A stretch of DNA of 64,000 nt from Aristaeella lactis (GTDB taxonomy: Bacteria > Bacillota > Clostridia > Christensenellales > Aristaeellaceae), in the NCBI RefSeq assembly GCF_018118585.1, contig NZ_CP069421.1, positions 1,984,001 through 2,048,000 on the forward strand. The letters are read 5' to 3'. Shown piece after piece: positions 33,209-40,452 of the stretch; position 1 is the stretch's first letter, and every line of letters starts with the position of its first letter. The notes beneath the pieces were generated by a model, which worked only from the letters and a program-made list of their open reading frames with translations, was not told the DNA's origin and did no database searches. Both the position numbers and the translations under genes were made by a program.

Positions 33209-34489
33209 CTCCTTCTCCCCTGCAAGCAGATCCTCAAGTTTGAACACCAGGTTCCCGTCTCCCACCTCATAAGCCAGCGGAATCGGGTTGCAGCCGCCCT
33301 TGAAGCCGATGGTGTTGATGTTCATAACCACGTCGCAGCGCTTGCAGACCACCTGGCTGCCCCGCTCGTAATAGCCTGCGTTTCCGCATACCTCGCAGGC
33401 GTCAAAGCCGACGCCGTAGGTCGCGGCATTGGGCTTCTTCACCACAATCCAGCGGATGGTCACGTTCTTCTCGGTCGTGTATTCAAACCGGTGCAGGTGA
33501 CCATCGTTCACAGCCTCCGTGGGAATCAGGATACGGTCCCCGTCCACCGTGTAGCTTTCCGGCGCGGACAGTACCACTTCCTTGGTGTCATAGGCCTTCA
33601 CCGCGGTCAGGGTCAGCACGAACAGCAGGATCATCACCAGCGTGGCGATCGCCAGACGGCGGCGTCTCCGGTTGCCCGCCCGGAGCTTGCGCAGCTGTGC
33701 CGCGTGCTCATAGGGTTCCGTCACCCTGGTGTTCTCCAGCAGGAACAGCAGCGCCAGCAACGCGGCCAGGAACGCAGCTGCCCAGATGAAGATCATGGCG
33801 TTTGTGGCCGTCCACATAGTAAAGGAGCCGATCCAGCCGTACTCAGCCTCCGTGTACTTCACAGACCAGCCCAGCCACCTGGCCCGGCTGATCCAGGGCA
33901 CAAAGAACCGCCCCAGGCAGTAGACCGCGTAGAGAAGCACTCCCGTGCGGAGAATCTGCCGCGGTACAGCGGACTTCCGGATATGTACAGCGCATCCGTA
34001 CAGGAAACGCGAATAGACGAACAGCAGCAGAAGCGCCAGGGCCCAGCCGCCCAGCCGCTCCATGTAGTAGGCCGAGAAGAAGCCGTTTCCCATCGTGTTG
34101 AAGCTGAAGGGATACAGTGCCACCGTCGGCAGCCGGAAAAAGATCATTCCCGCGGAAACCGCCGCTCCGCAAACAGTCAGGCAGATTCCGCCAGCGCCCG
34201 GTTTCTTTCCTTCCTTCCGGCCATGGAAAAGGGATAACATGAAAAATGCCACTATGAAAACCATCAGATAAGCATAGGTCCAATGGTTCCAGTGACTGGA
34301 GATAATTTTATTGGTGGTCTGTTTGACCACAGCCAAAGCAATGCCGGCAATGATACCTGCCCACAGGCCGATTGCGTGTCCCCGGCGTCCGGTCCGGCCG
34401 TACAGCCGTCCCAGGAAGGCGTGCATCAGCGTCACGGTTGTGACGGTATAGAACAGGTCCTGTATAACACTCCAGAGATAATACAGCAA
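33200..34489 (-). CDS. DUF2318 (Fe-S-containing) membrane protein of the FTR1-P19 operon
   Basis: The protein has 429 aa. The start is a TTG at 34489, seven bases after GGAGGG. Seven or eight membrane helices (residues about 1-300) precede a C-terminal extracytosolic domain with FDACEVCGNAGYY, VVCKRCDVVMNI and GFKGGCNPIP. This gives five cysteines (365, 368, 382, 385, 400), the DUF2318 cluster-binding pattern. The homologue in Campylobacter (Cj1660) sits directly after P19. A redox role in handing iron to FTR1 is likely, by family context. Confidence 0.88.
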   Translation of the reverse strand: MLYYLWSVIQDLFYTVTTVTLMHAFLGRLYGRTGRRGHAIGLWAGIIAGIALAVVKQTTNKIISSHWNHWTYAYLMVFIVAFFMLSLFHGRKEGKKPGAGGICLTVCGAAVSAGMIFFRLPTVALYPFSFNTMGNGFFSAYYMERLGGWALALLLLFVYSRFLYGCAVHIRKSAVPRQILRTGVLLYAVYCLGRFFVPWISRARWLGWSVKYTEAEYGWIGSFTMWTATNAMIFIWAAAFLAALLALLFLLENTRVTEPYEHAAQLRKLRAGNRRRRRLAIATLVMILLFVLTLTAVKAYDTKEVVLSAPESYTVDGDRILIPTEAVNDGHLHRFEYTTEKNVTIRWIVVKKPNAATYGVGFDACEVCGNAGYYERGSQVVCKRCDVVMNINTIGFKGGCNPIPLAYEVGDGNLVFKLEDLLAGEKEFR

Positions 34490-34513
34490 AGTGATACCCT
34501 CCAGATGGAATAT

Positions 34514-34548
34514 GCCGGCGTGGGATCCCCCGCGGATCCCGCGCCGGC
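34514..34548 (-). other. GC-rich intercistronic hairpin after the P19 gene
   Basis: GCCGGCGTGGGATCC (34514-34528) pairs with GGATCCCGCGCCGGC (34534-34548) with one G-T pair. No T-run follows on the minus strand, so it may stabilise the P19 end of the transcript or limit downstream expression. Confidence 0.55.
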
Positions 34549-34577
34549 TGTCGCAAAGTCTTCAGTTCAGGGATTGA

Positions 34578-35132
34578 TTACCACTGCTTGACGAACTTCC
34601 AGCCGGTCCAGGTCGCTTCCAGGGGCTCGGTCCAGAAACCGTCCTTGGCATCGACGCCGGTCTCGGAGTCAACATGCAGCAGATAGCCGTTTTCAGCCGG
34701 GCTCTTAATGTACAGGGTGATGCTGTACTCGCCGTCGGCCAGCTTGATGTTGTTGCCGTAGTGGGGGCCGTCGGAAGCCGCCATGGGCATCATGGAACCG
34801 GAGGTTACTTCCTTGCCTTCGGTGTCGCGGATCACGAAGTCAATGGTCAGGTAGGGCACCCACTGGTCCACCGGGAAGGCATAGCCGTTCTCGTTGGCGG
34901 TCAGGTCCACTTCGATGTGCAGGTCCGTGTTTTCCTTGGCGGTCGCCTGATCAACGGGAGCCATATCAACGGGCTGGAAGTAAACCATAGCCATGGTCAT
35001 GAAGCCAACTTCCTGTTCACCTTCAACGCCCAGTTCGAATTCATCGAAACCGGCTTCTTCTTCCGCCATCGCGACGGCAGACAGGGAGAACAGCATCATA
35101 ACAGCCAGAACCAGAGAAAGCAGTTTTTTCAT
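34578..35132 (-). CDS. P19-type periplasmic/extracellular iron-binding protein
   Basis: The protein has 184 aa with a Sec signal (MKKLLSLVLAVMMLFSLSAVAMA). It has the P19/Tp34 iron-transport fold signatures: DLHIEVDL (His72, Glu74), WVPYLTIDFVI, MMPMAASDGPHYG (Met117, His124) and GYLLHVD (His153). The His, Met, His, His set matches the Cu/Fe ligands known for Campylobacter P19. It delivers iron to the FTR1 permease encoded immediately upstream. An 18-base-loop-free, GC-rich hairpin lies on each side of its gene, suggesting separate transcript stability. Confidence 0.93.
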   Translation of the reverse strand: MKKLLSLVLAVMMLFSLSAVAMAEEEAGFDEFELGVEGEQEVGFMTMAMVYFQPVDMAPVDQATAKENTDLHIEVDLTANENGYAFPVDQWVPYLTIDFVIRDTEGKEVTSGSMMPMAASDGPHYGNNIKLADGEYSITLYIKSPAENGYLLHVDSETGVDAKDGFWTEPLEATWTGWKFVKQW

Positions 35133-35196
35133 TTTGGGGGATCCTCCTTTAATGAATCGGTGAGTCTGGAAATATGATCCAGATTGGTATTCTTCA

Positions 35197-35219
35197 GCGC
35201 GGTGCGCGGGGCACCGCGC
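35197..35219 (-). other. GC-rich intercistronic hairpin between FTR1 and P19 genes
   Basis: The perfect 9-bp stem GCGCGGTGC/GCACCGCGC with a 5-base loop lies right after the FTR1 stop. It lacks a T-run on the minus strand. Confidence 0.55.
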
Positions 35220-35227
35220 GAAAAATC

Positions 35228-36976
35228 TTATTGCTGGGCAGCTGTCAGTTCCTTGCGCTGGGCTGCCAGTCTGCCCCGGTAATGGGCGATCATGAAGGTT
35301 ACCAGCAGGATGATGGCCAGGATCAGCTGCGGCACCAGTGTTTCCAGATACGGATAGATGCCGAAGATCTGGATTACATCGTTTTCAGGAATGCCGGGCA
35401 CCCGGAGCGTCAGGTCAAACAGGTTGCCTTCCGCCAGTTCCTTGATGCCGCTTCCCAGGAAGCTGACGCACATCACAGCCATGAGAATGCTGGTGGCGGT
35501 GAAAAACACTTTGATCGGCAGCTTGATGGACAGCTTGGTAATGGCCAGGTAGACAAACACCAGGATTACCACGCCCGCGCCGAAGCCGGCCCAAACCATA
35601 CCCGCGTTGCCCTCCTGCAGCATCGGCTGGTAGAACAGCACCACTTCCGCGCCTTCCCGGAATACGGACAGGAACGCGGTAAAGGCCAGGGTGAAGGCGG
35701 AGCGTTTCTCTACGCCGGAGCGCACCTTGCTGTCGATATAGCCAGTCCAGGCTGCTGCTTCCGCCTTGGAGATCATCCAGTTGGAAACATAGAACAGGAC
35801 GCACACAGCGATCAGGGCGGTGACGCCTTCAATCAGCTCCTGTGCCATACCGGCGCCCGCAACCGCCTGCTTTACAAAGTAAAGCACGGCCGCTGCAGCG
35901 AAGCTTGCCAGGATACCGGCCAGGGCGCCGATGTACACGTTCTTCAGGCTCTTTCCGTTACCGCTCTTGACAAGGTAGGCAATGATTGCCGCGATAACCA
36001 GGATCGCCTCCAGGCCTTCCCGGACGATGATGCCGAAGGCACCCAGGAAGGTCAGCCACTGCGGACTGCTTTGCGCCTCTTCCGCTGTTTCTGTCGCAGC
36101 TTCTTCTGCCGCCGCTTCCGTTGTTCCTTTTTCCGCGGCCGCCTTTTCGTCCAGCGTCTTTGCTTTCTTCAGCAGCACCTGCTTGGTCTTGTCGCTGGTC
36201 GTGCGGTATTTGTTCTTCTGATACTTTTCGTTTCCGGCGCTGACCAGGGTCCGCAGTTCCGCGAACTGCTTTTCCGTCTCCCGGCGGTCTTTGACACCCA
36301 GCTCCGTGTAGATTTTGTGGGACAGTCCGGATTCTTCGTATACGCTGTAGTAGGCGGTGTTCAGGTTGTCATCCGCCGCTTCAAAGTCCTTGTCCAGGTA
36401 AGCCAGGTAGGCCGTATCCAGCAGTTCCTTGGTCAGGCTCGCCGCTTCGTACCAGCTGGCGTATTTTGCCGCGGCGTTCGGGTCGGGGGAATACTCGGGA
36501 TAGGGATCCGCGGAAACCGGTTCTCCGTTCTTATAGAACTTGTTTTCGCTCTGCACGCCGCCCTGCTGCGCAGCCAGCTTGTTGCCGTCCTCGCGGATCA
36601 TGGCTTTCAGCTTGAGCAGGGCGCCGCGGACGGAAACGATCGTTTCCTGATCCGTGTTTTCCTTTTTCACCGCCGCCTTGCAGGCGGAGAACTGCATTTC
36701 CACCGCGTTCTTGCGCACGCCGGAGATGTAGCTCATGGTCTGGCGTTCAAAACCGGTGGTTTCGTATACCCGGAAGTAGGCGTCGTTCACGTTGTTGTAC
36801 GCCGTTCCCGCGTCGCCTGCCAGATAGTCTTCAAAAGCAGTATCCAGGTATTTGTCAATTTCGTCTGACGCGTCAGCCCAGCGGGTGCTGCCTCCCTCGC
36901 CCAGGGCGGGAAGAACCTGCGCCATCAGGGACAATATCAGCAGCAGCCACAACACGGGCCGAAGGGCTTTCCTCAT
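35228..36976 (-). CDS. FTR1-family high-affinity iron permease with N-terminal extracellular domain
   Basis: The protein has 582 aa: signal/anchor (1-25), two related helical repeats of about 95 residues (YLDTAFEDYLAGD near 43 and LLDTAYLAYLDKD near 185), an Ala/Glu-rich linker, then a seven-helix FTR1 domain from about 308. The iron-site motifs REGLE (319-323) and REGAE (440-444) are intact. Bacterial FTR1 proteins with such N-terminal domains work with P19. It is the first gene of a nine-gene operon, behind two metal boxes. It moves Fe across the membrane. Confidence 0.95.
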   Translation of the reverse strand: MRKALRPVLWLLLILSLMAQVLPALGEGGSTRWADASDEIDKYLDTAFEDYLAGDAGTAYNNVNDAYFRVYETTGFERQTMSYISGVRKNAVEMQFSACKAAVKKENTDQETIVSVRGALLKLKAMIREDGNKLAAQQGGVQSENKFYKNGEPVSADPYPEYSPDPNAAAKYASWYEAASLTKELLDTAYLAYLDKDFEAADDNLNTAYYSVYEESGLSHKIYTELGVKDRRETEKQFAELRTLVSAGNEKYQKNKYRTTSDKTKQVLLKKAKTLDEKAAAEKGTTEAAAEEAATETAEEAQSSPQWLTFLGAFGIIVREGLEAILVIAAIIAYLVKSGNGKSLKNVYIGALAGILASFAAAAVLYFVKQAVAGAGMAQELIEGVTALIAVCVLFYVSNWMISKAEAAAWTGYIDSKVRSGVEKRSAFTLAFTAFLSVFREGAEVVLFYQPMLQEGNAGMVWAGFGAGVVILVFVYLAITKLSIKLPIKVFFTATSILMAVMCVSFLGSGIKELAEGNLFDLTLRVPGIPENDVIQIFGIYPYLETLVPQLILAIILLVTFMIAHYRGRLAAQRKELTAAQQ

Positions 36977-37007
36977 GCTGTCGTCCTCTTTCTTTCGTAT
37001 TATTGCC

Positions 37008-37023
37008 GTTAGTCTTTCCTAAT
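37008..37023. promoter_or_regulatory. Metal-repressor box 9
   Basis: GTTAG-TCTTTC-CTAAT lies 32 bp upstream of the FTR1 start. Confidence 0.75.
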
Positions 37024-37035
37024 CAGCGAAAGTAT

Positions 37036-37051
37036 ATTAGCATAATCTAAT
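37036..37051. promoter_or_regulatory. Metal-repressor box 10
   Basis: ATTAG-CATAAT-CTAAT overlaps a TAATATACT -10-like stretch read on the minus strand towards FTR1. A good -35 is not evident. Confidence 0.75.
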
Positions 37052-37120
37052 CTTTTTCGCTTGCCTGAAATTGACCTTTTACAGATATATTTTTCGATAA
37101 TGACTTCTGTTAAAAAAGAT

Positions 37121-37149
37121 TTGATTCGTTTGTTAGTTTATGCTAATAT
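37121..37149 (+). promoter_or_regulatory. Promoter of the AraC-DtxR operon
   Basis: TTGATT (37121-37126) and TAATAT (37144-37149) are 17 bp apart; box 11 fills the spacer and overlaps the -10. Confidence 0.75.
37132..37147. promoter_or_regulatory. Metal-repressor box 11
   Basis: GTTAG-TTTATG-CTAAT lies between -35 and -10 of the regulator operon, indicating autoregulation by the DtxR-type protein. Confidence 0.82.
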
Positions 37150-37183
37150 ATGTAAGCATTAATTTACAAGGGAGGCATCCTTC

Positions 37184-37570
37184 ATGGCCGAATCAACCAG
37201 AACCACCGCCGGAAAGCGCCTTGCGCAGCAGGCGGGATATTTTATCCGGGAGCACAGCGAGCAGAAGTTCTCCCTCTCCGGGATTGCTTCGGCGCTCTTT
37301 GTAAATGGAAATTACCTGGCCCGGGTCTTCAAGCGGGAAACCGGACACACGCTGCTTTGGTATCACAACGCCATCCGTTGCGAAAAGGCGAAACGCCTGC
37401 TGGACGAGACCGATCTGTCCGTTTCGGAAATCGGCGCATCCGTAGGCTATGTTTCCTCCGCTCATTTTTCCCACCTGTTCAAGAAGATGACCGGCGTCGC
37501 GCCCAGTGACTGGCGCAGGCCGGAAACAGACCAGTCAAAAGATTTGATTGATTTAACCGGCCTGATGTGA
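37184..37570 (+). CDS. Stand-alone AraC-type DNA-binding protein
   Basis: The protein has 128 aa and is nearly all AraC/XylS DNA-binding domain. The first helix-turn-helix is FSLSGIASALFVNGNYLARVFK, and the second includes LSVSEIGASVGYVSSAHFSHLFKK. There is no ligand domain, so it may respond through abundance or a partner. It follows a GGGAGG site. It is the first gene of the operon that contains the DtxR-type repressor, suggesting an accessory activator in iron control, as known for some AraC-type iron regulators. Confidence 0.88.
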   Translation: MAESTRTTAGKRLAQQAGYFIREHSEQKFSLSGIASALFVNGNYLARVFKRETGHTLLWYHNAIRCEKAKRLLDETDLSVSEIGASVGYVSSAHFSHLFKKMTGVAPSDWRRPETDQSKDLIDLTGLM

Positions 37571-37619
37571 TACATTCTTTAATAAGAAATAACAACACAT
37601 CACCGGGAGGATAGAGGTT

Positions 37620-37979
37620 ATGAATATATATGAATCCGCAGAGGATTATCTGGAGCAGATCCTGGTCCTGCTGGAGGAAAAGGGCTATGCCCGTTCAACG
37701 GATATTGCCGAATCTCTCGGTGTAACCAAGCCTTCCGTCAGCGTTGCCATGAAGAAGCTGCGGGAAAACGGCTATATCTCCATGGAAAAGGGCGGTCTCA
37801 TTTCCCTCACCGACAAGGGCTATCCCATTGCCCGGCGGACCTATGACCGCCACCAGACCCTGACAAAGTTTTTCGTTTCCCTCGGCGTGGATGAAGCCAT
37901 TGCCAGGAAAGACGCATGTAAAATTGAACACGATATTTCAGAAGAGTCCTTCGCCGCCATCCGGAACAGGCTGAAGTAA
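37620..37979 (+). CDS. DtxR/MntR-family metal-dependent repressor
   Basis: The protein has 119 aa: winged helix (residues 20-66, KGYARSTDIAESLGVTKPSVS) and short dimerisation domain, no SH3 domain. Predicted metal ligands by alignment with MntR are Asp9, Glu12, His78, Cys100, Glu103 and His104. Five match MntR; the Cys in DACKIEH matches the Fe-type DtxR/IdeR position instead of MntR Glu99. It is the best candidate for binding the RTTAG-N6-CTAAY boxes, which share the TTAG/CTAA half-sites and spacing of known DtxR-family boxes. Its own promoter has a box. Confidence 0.93.
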   Translation: MNIYESAEDYLEQILVLLEEKGYARSTDIAESLGVTKPSVSVAMKKLRENGYISMEKGGLISLTDKGYPIARRTYDRHQTLTKFFVSLGVDEAIARKDACKIEHDISEESFAAIRNRLK

Positions 37980-37985
37980 GCCGCC

Positions 37986-38348
37986 ATGAAACTGCTGGAT
38001 AAAATCCGCGGCTTCCTCCGCCCCGAAGAGGAGCCGGAAGCGTCCAAAGCGCCTGAGGCGCCTGCCCCGCTGAAGAAGGCCTGCAGGCAGTGCGGCAAAA
38101 CCTTCACCGTGGATCCCGCCTGGGGCTTTGTACCCACCTTCTGCAAGGACTGCAAGCAGAAGATGGCAAAAGAAAAAGAGACCGCCCAGCGCAAGGGGCC
38201 CCTCCGGGACATCAGACGCACATGCAAAGCCTGCGGAAAGTTCTTTACCTTTCCCAGCGACACCCTCCATTATCCGAGCTACTGTCCGGACTGCCGCAAG
38301 CGTCACCAGTCCGCCATGAAGAAAAAATACAGCCGCAAAAAAGCATAA
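37986..38348 (+). CDS. Small protein with two zinc-ribbon-like Cys4 motifs
   Basis: The protein has 120 aa and is basic and hydrophilic. Two CxxC...CxxC units are visible: CRQCGKTF with CKDC, and CKACGKFF with CPDC. It ends in a Lys/Arg-rich tail. Such double zinc ribbons bind nucleic acid or protein; the role here is unknown. It starts 6 bp after the DtxR gene with a weak ribosome-binding site, so it is likely translationally coupled. Confidence 0.75.
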   Translation: MKLLDKIRGFLRPEEEPEASKAPEAPAPLKKACRQCGKTFTVDPAWGFVPTFCKDCKQKMAKEKETAQRKGPLRDIRRTCKACGKFFTFPSDTLHYPSYCPDCRKRHQSAMKKKYSRKKA

Positions 38349-38367
38349 TATAAAAGGGGGTCTCCCG

Positions 38368-39054
38368 ATGAAACGTCAAACGCCGTTCTGCCTGGCTGCG
38401 GCGCTGTTTTTATGCGCCTGTCTCATGTTCGGTTCCTGTTCCGCGTCAGCGGAATCCGTATGGCAGGGAAAAACCTGGTATGCCTTCGGGGACTCCATCA
38501 CTTCCCTGGGATACTATATCGACACCGTCAACGAGGAGCTCGGAACCGTGTCTGTGAAGTATGACCATTCCGGTTACTCCTACGCTGAGCTGGCGAACGT
38601 CTATACGGAAATGATCACGGATACCGCGCCGGACCTGATCACCCTGTTCGCCGGAACCAATGATTTCGGTCACAGCGGCAGGATAAAGGATATGGAAAAC
38701 GGCCTGCGGACTATCCTGAACGGGCTGTACACCGCCTATCCCACGGTCCAGATTGTGATCATCACCCCGCTCCAGCGGAACTTTGACCATGAATCCAAGC
38801 CCATTGAAACCGGAGGCCTCGGCCCCAACAAGCTGGGAAAATACCTGATCGATTACGTGAAGGCCATCCGGGCCATCGCGGAGGAATACGGTACGCCCTG
38901 CCTGGACCTGTATTCCTGCGGCGGCATGAACCTCCTCAATGCCCGGGAGAAAACCATGAACGGAGACGGCCTCCATCCCAGCGTCACCTATGGCCCGGTC
39001 ATCGGCCACATCATCGCCCAGTTCATCAGCGGATACGCTCCGTATAACCCCTGA
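38368..39054 (+). CDS. Secreted SGNH/GDSL-family hydrolase
   Basis: The protein has 228 aa with an N-terminal signal; Cys24 could be a lipid anchor but the lipobox is not canonical. Block I is FGDSIT (Ser43), block III is FAGTNDFG and block V is DGLHPS with Asp and His. This gives a complete Ser-His-Asp esterase/lipase-type site. The substrate may be an acetylated polysaccharide or lipid. It lies 19 bp after the zinc-ribbon gene and ends the regulator operon. Confidence 0.88.
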   Translation: MKRQTPFCLAAALFLCACLMFGSCSASAESVWQGKTWYAFGDSITSLGYYIDTVNEELGTVSVKYDHSGYSYAELANVYTEMITDTAPDLITLFAGTNDFGHSGRIKDMENGLRTILNGLYTAYPTVQIVIITPLQRNFDHESKPIETGGLGPNKLGKYLIDYVKAIRAIAEEYGTPCLDLYSCGGMNLLNAREKTMNGDGLHPSVTYGPVIGHIIAQFISGYAPYNP

Positions 39055-39072
39055 TCCGGCATAACAAAAAGA

Positions 39073-39100
39073 AACGGGATCGCCTCAGCGCGATCCCGTT
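39073..39100. terminator. Bidirectional terminator
   Basis: The perfect 11-bp stem AACGGGATCGC/GCGATCCCGTT with a 6-base loop is flanked by A-rich and T-rich sides. It ends the SGNH gene and overlaps the end of the GGDEF gene. Confidence 0.82.
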
Positions 39101-40239
39101 TTCCGTCTCTTCTTTTTGGTTTTTGCTTTTTCCTCATACAGCTGTCCGTCCGCCAGTTCCGTCAGCTCCGCCAGGCTCTGCCCCGGCTGCCAGCGGCTGA
39201 ATCCGATACTGGTTTTCAGCAGGTACGGCAGCTTTTCCTTTTCGTTGTATTCCCGGAAGCTTTCCGTCAGCTTCTCCTTGTATTCAGACGCTTCCTCCTC
39301 GCTTCCGAAAAAGCTCATCACCAGGAACTCATCCCCGCCGAAGCGGGCGATATAGCCCTTCATCCCCGCCAGGGAGCCGGTCAGCAGCTGGGCCGTCTGC
39401 ACCAGCGCCCGGTCACCGACAGAATGGCCGAGTGTGTCATTGATCCCCTTGAAATTGTCCAGGTCCATCATGAAAAGATACAGCTGCTTTCCTTCTCCGG
39501 CCTGCCTCGTATAATCCTCGAATACGCTGTCCAGCGTTTTCCGGTTGTTCAGTCCCGTCAGGCTGTCCCGCAGGATTTCCCGTTCCTGGTCATCGATATA
39601 CATCAGCACAATGGAAACCGACGCGCAGGTCCATGTTCCCGGCAGGCCTGTATAGGGAATGCTGATCAGGGTACCGACCACCGGCGGGATATAGAACAGC
39701 AGCAGCTTCCACACCATCCACCGGGGTGTCCCCTCCCGCCTGTTCAGCAGCCGGATGATGATATGAACCAGCGGCAGGAACAGAATGAACAGCGTCCCGG
39801 CGTTGTACACCGTGAACCACGGGCCATGGACATAGTGGTTTTCCGGGGTCACGGTAAAGATCCAGCCTGTCCATATGGAAATGATACTCAGTACCAGGAA
39901 GATCGCGCCGGGAAGCATCACAAGGGATGTTATCTGCCGGGTGATCCTGTATCCAAGGGTTTCCAGCACATACAGGTACCAGACGCATCCCAGAATGACA
40001 CCGACACCGAGATACAGCGCGTCGATCACCTTGTTGAAGGCCACAGCGCCGGGGAACATACGTCCTTCCGTCAGCACCCAGATGATATCCAGTGCCAGGA
40101 AAAACATGATACCGTAGATCAGTGTGCGGAACAGCACCCGGTTCATCTGCTTGCTGACGCTTCTTGTGATCTGGTATCCGATCACCGCAAGGATCACGAA
40201 ACACAGCACGTCCAGTTCCACATGAATGATGGTTGACAT
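39085..40239 (-). CDS. Membrane GGDEF-domain protein (putative diguanylate cyclase)
   Basis: The protein has 384 aa. The ATG at 40239 follows GGGAGGGAAGG; a longer frame upstream lacks such a site. Seven or so membrane helices fill residues 5-210, then comes a GGDEF domain with DSLTGLNNRKTLD, FMMDLDNFKGINDTLGH and RFGGDEFLVM. The active-site GGDEF is intact, so c-di-GMP synthesis is expected. The usual RxxD inhibitory site upstream is replaced by GMKG-like residues. It is monocistronic. Confidence 0.9.
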   Translation of the reverse strand: MSTIIHVELDVLCFVILAVIGYQITRSVSKQMNRVLFRTLIYGIMFFLALDIIWVLTEGRMFPGAVAFNKVIDALYLGVGVILGCVWYLYVLETLGYRITRQITSLVMLPGAIFLVLSIISIWTGWIFTVTPENHYVHGPWFTVYNAGTLFILFLPLVHIIIRLLNRREGTPRWMVWKLLLFYIPPVVGTLISIPYTGLPGTWTCASVSIVLMYIDDQEREILRDSLTGLNNRKTLDSVFEDYTRQAGEGKQLYLFMMDLDNFKGINDTLGHSVGDRALVQTAQLLTGSLAGMKGYIARFGGDEFLVMSFFGSEEEASEYKEKLTESFREYNEKEKLPYLLKTSIGFSRWQPGQSLAELTELADGQLYEEKAKTKKKRRKTGSR

Positions 40240-40368
40240 ACGTCCTTCCCTCCCAGGTTGAAAAGCAGGGCGGTCTCTGATGTTGTTTCTTGTGTTCTTC
40301 CGGTTTTTTTTATTGTAACACCTCTTCCCCTTTTTGCTCAAGGGGTTCAGCTTTTTTCACAAAAAAGC

Positions 40369-40397
40369 TTGACAATGTTTCGGTACCGAATTATAAT
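40369..40397 (+). promoter_or_regulatory. Consensus promoter of the MarR gene
   Basis: TTGACA (40369-40374) and TATAAT (40392-40397) are 17 bp apart, a perfect sigma-A match. Confidence 0.9.
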
Positions 40398-40417
40398 GCA
40401 ATTGATTCGGTACCGAA
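40379..40417. promoter_or_regulatory. Two identical MarR operators
   Basis: The 12-bp perfect palindrome TTCGGTACCGAA occurs at 40379-40390 (promoter spacer) and 40406-40417 (just downstream of the -10). Their centres are 27 bp apart. Confidence 0.85.
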
Positions 40418-40452
40418 CTTTGAAGTTTCCCGCTGTGAAAGGAGCGATGACA

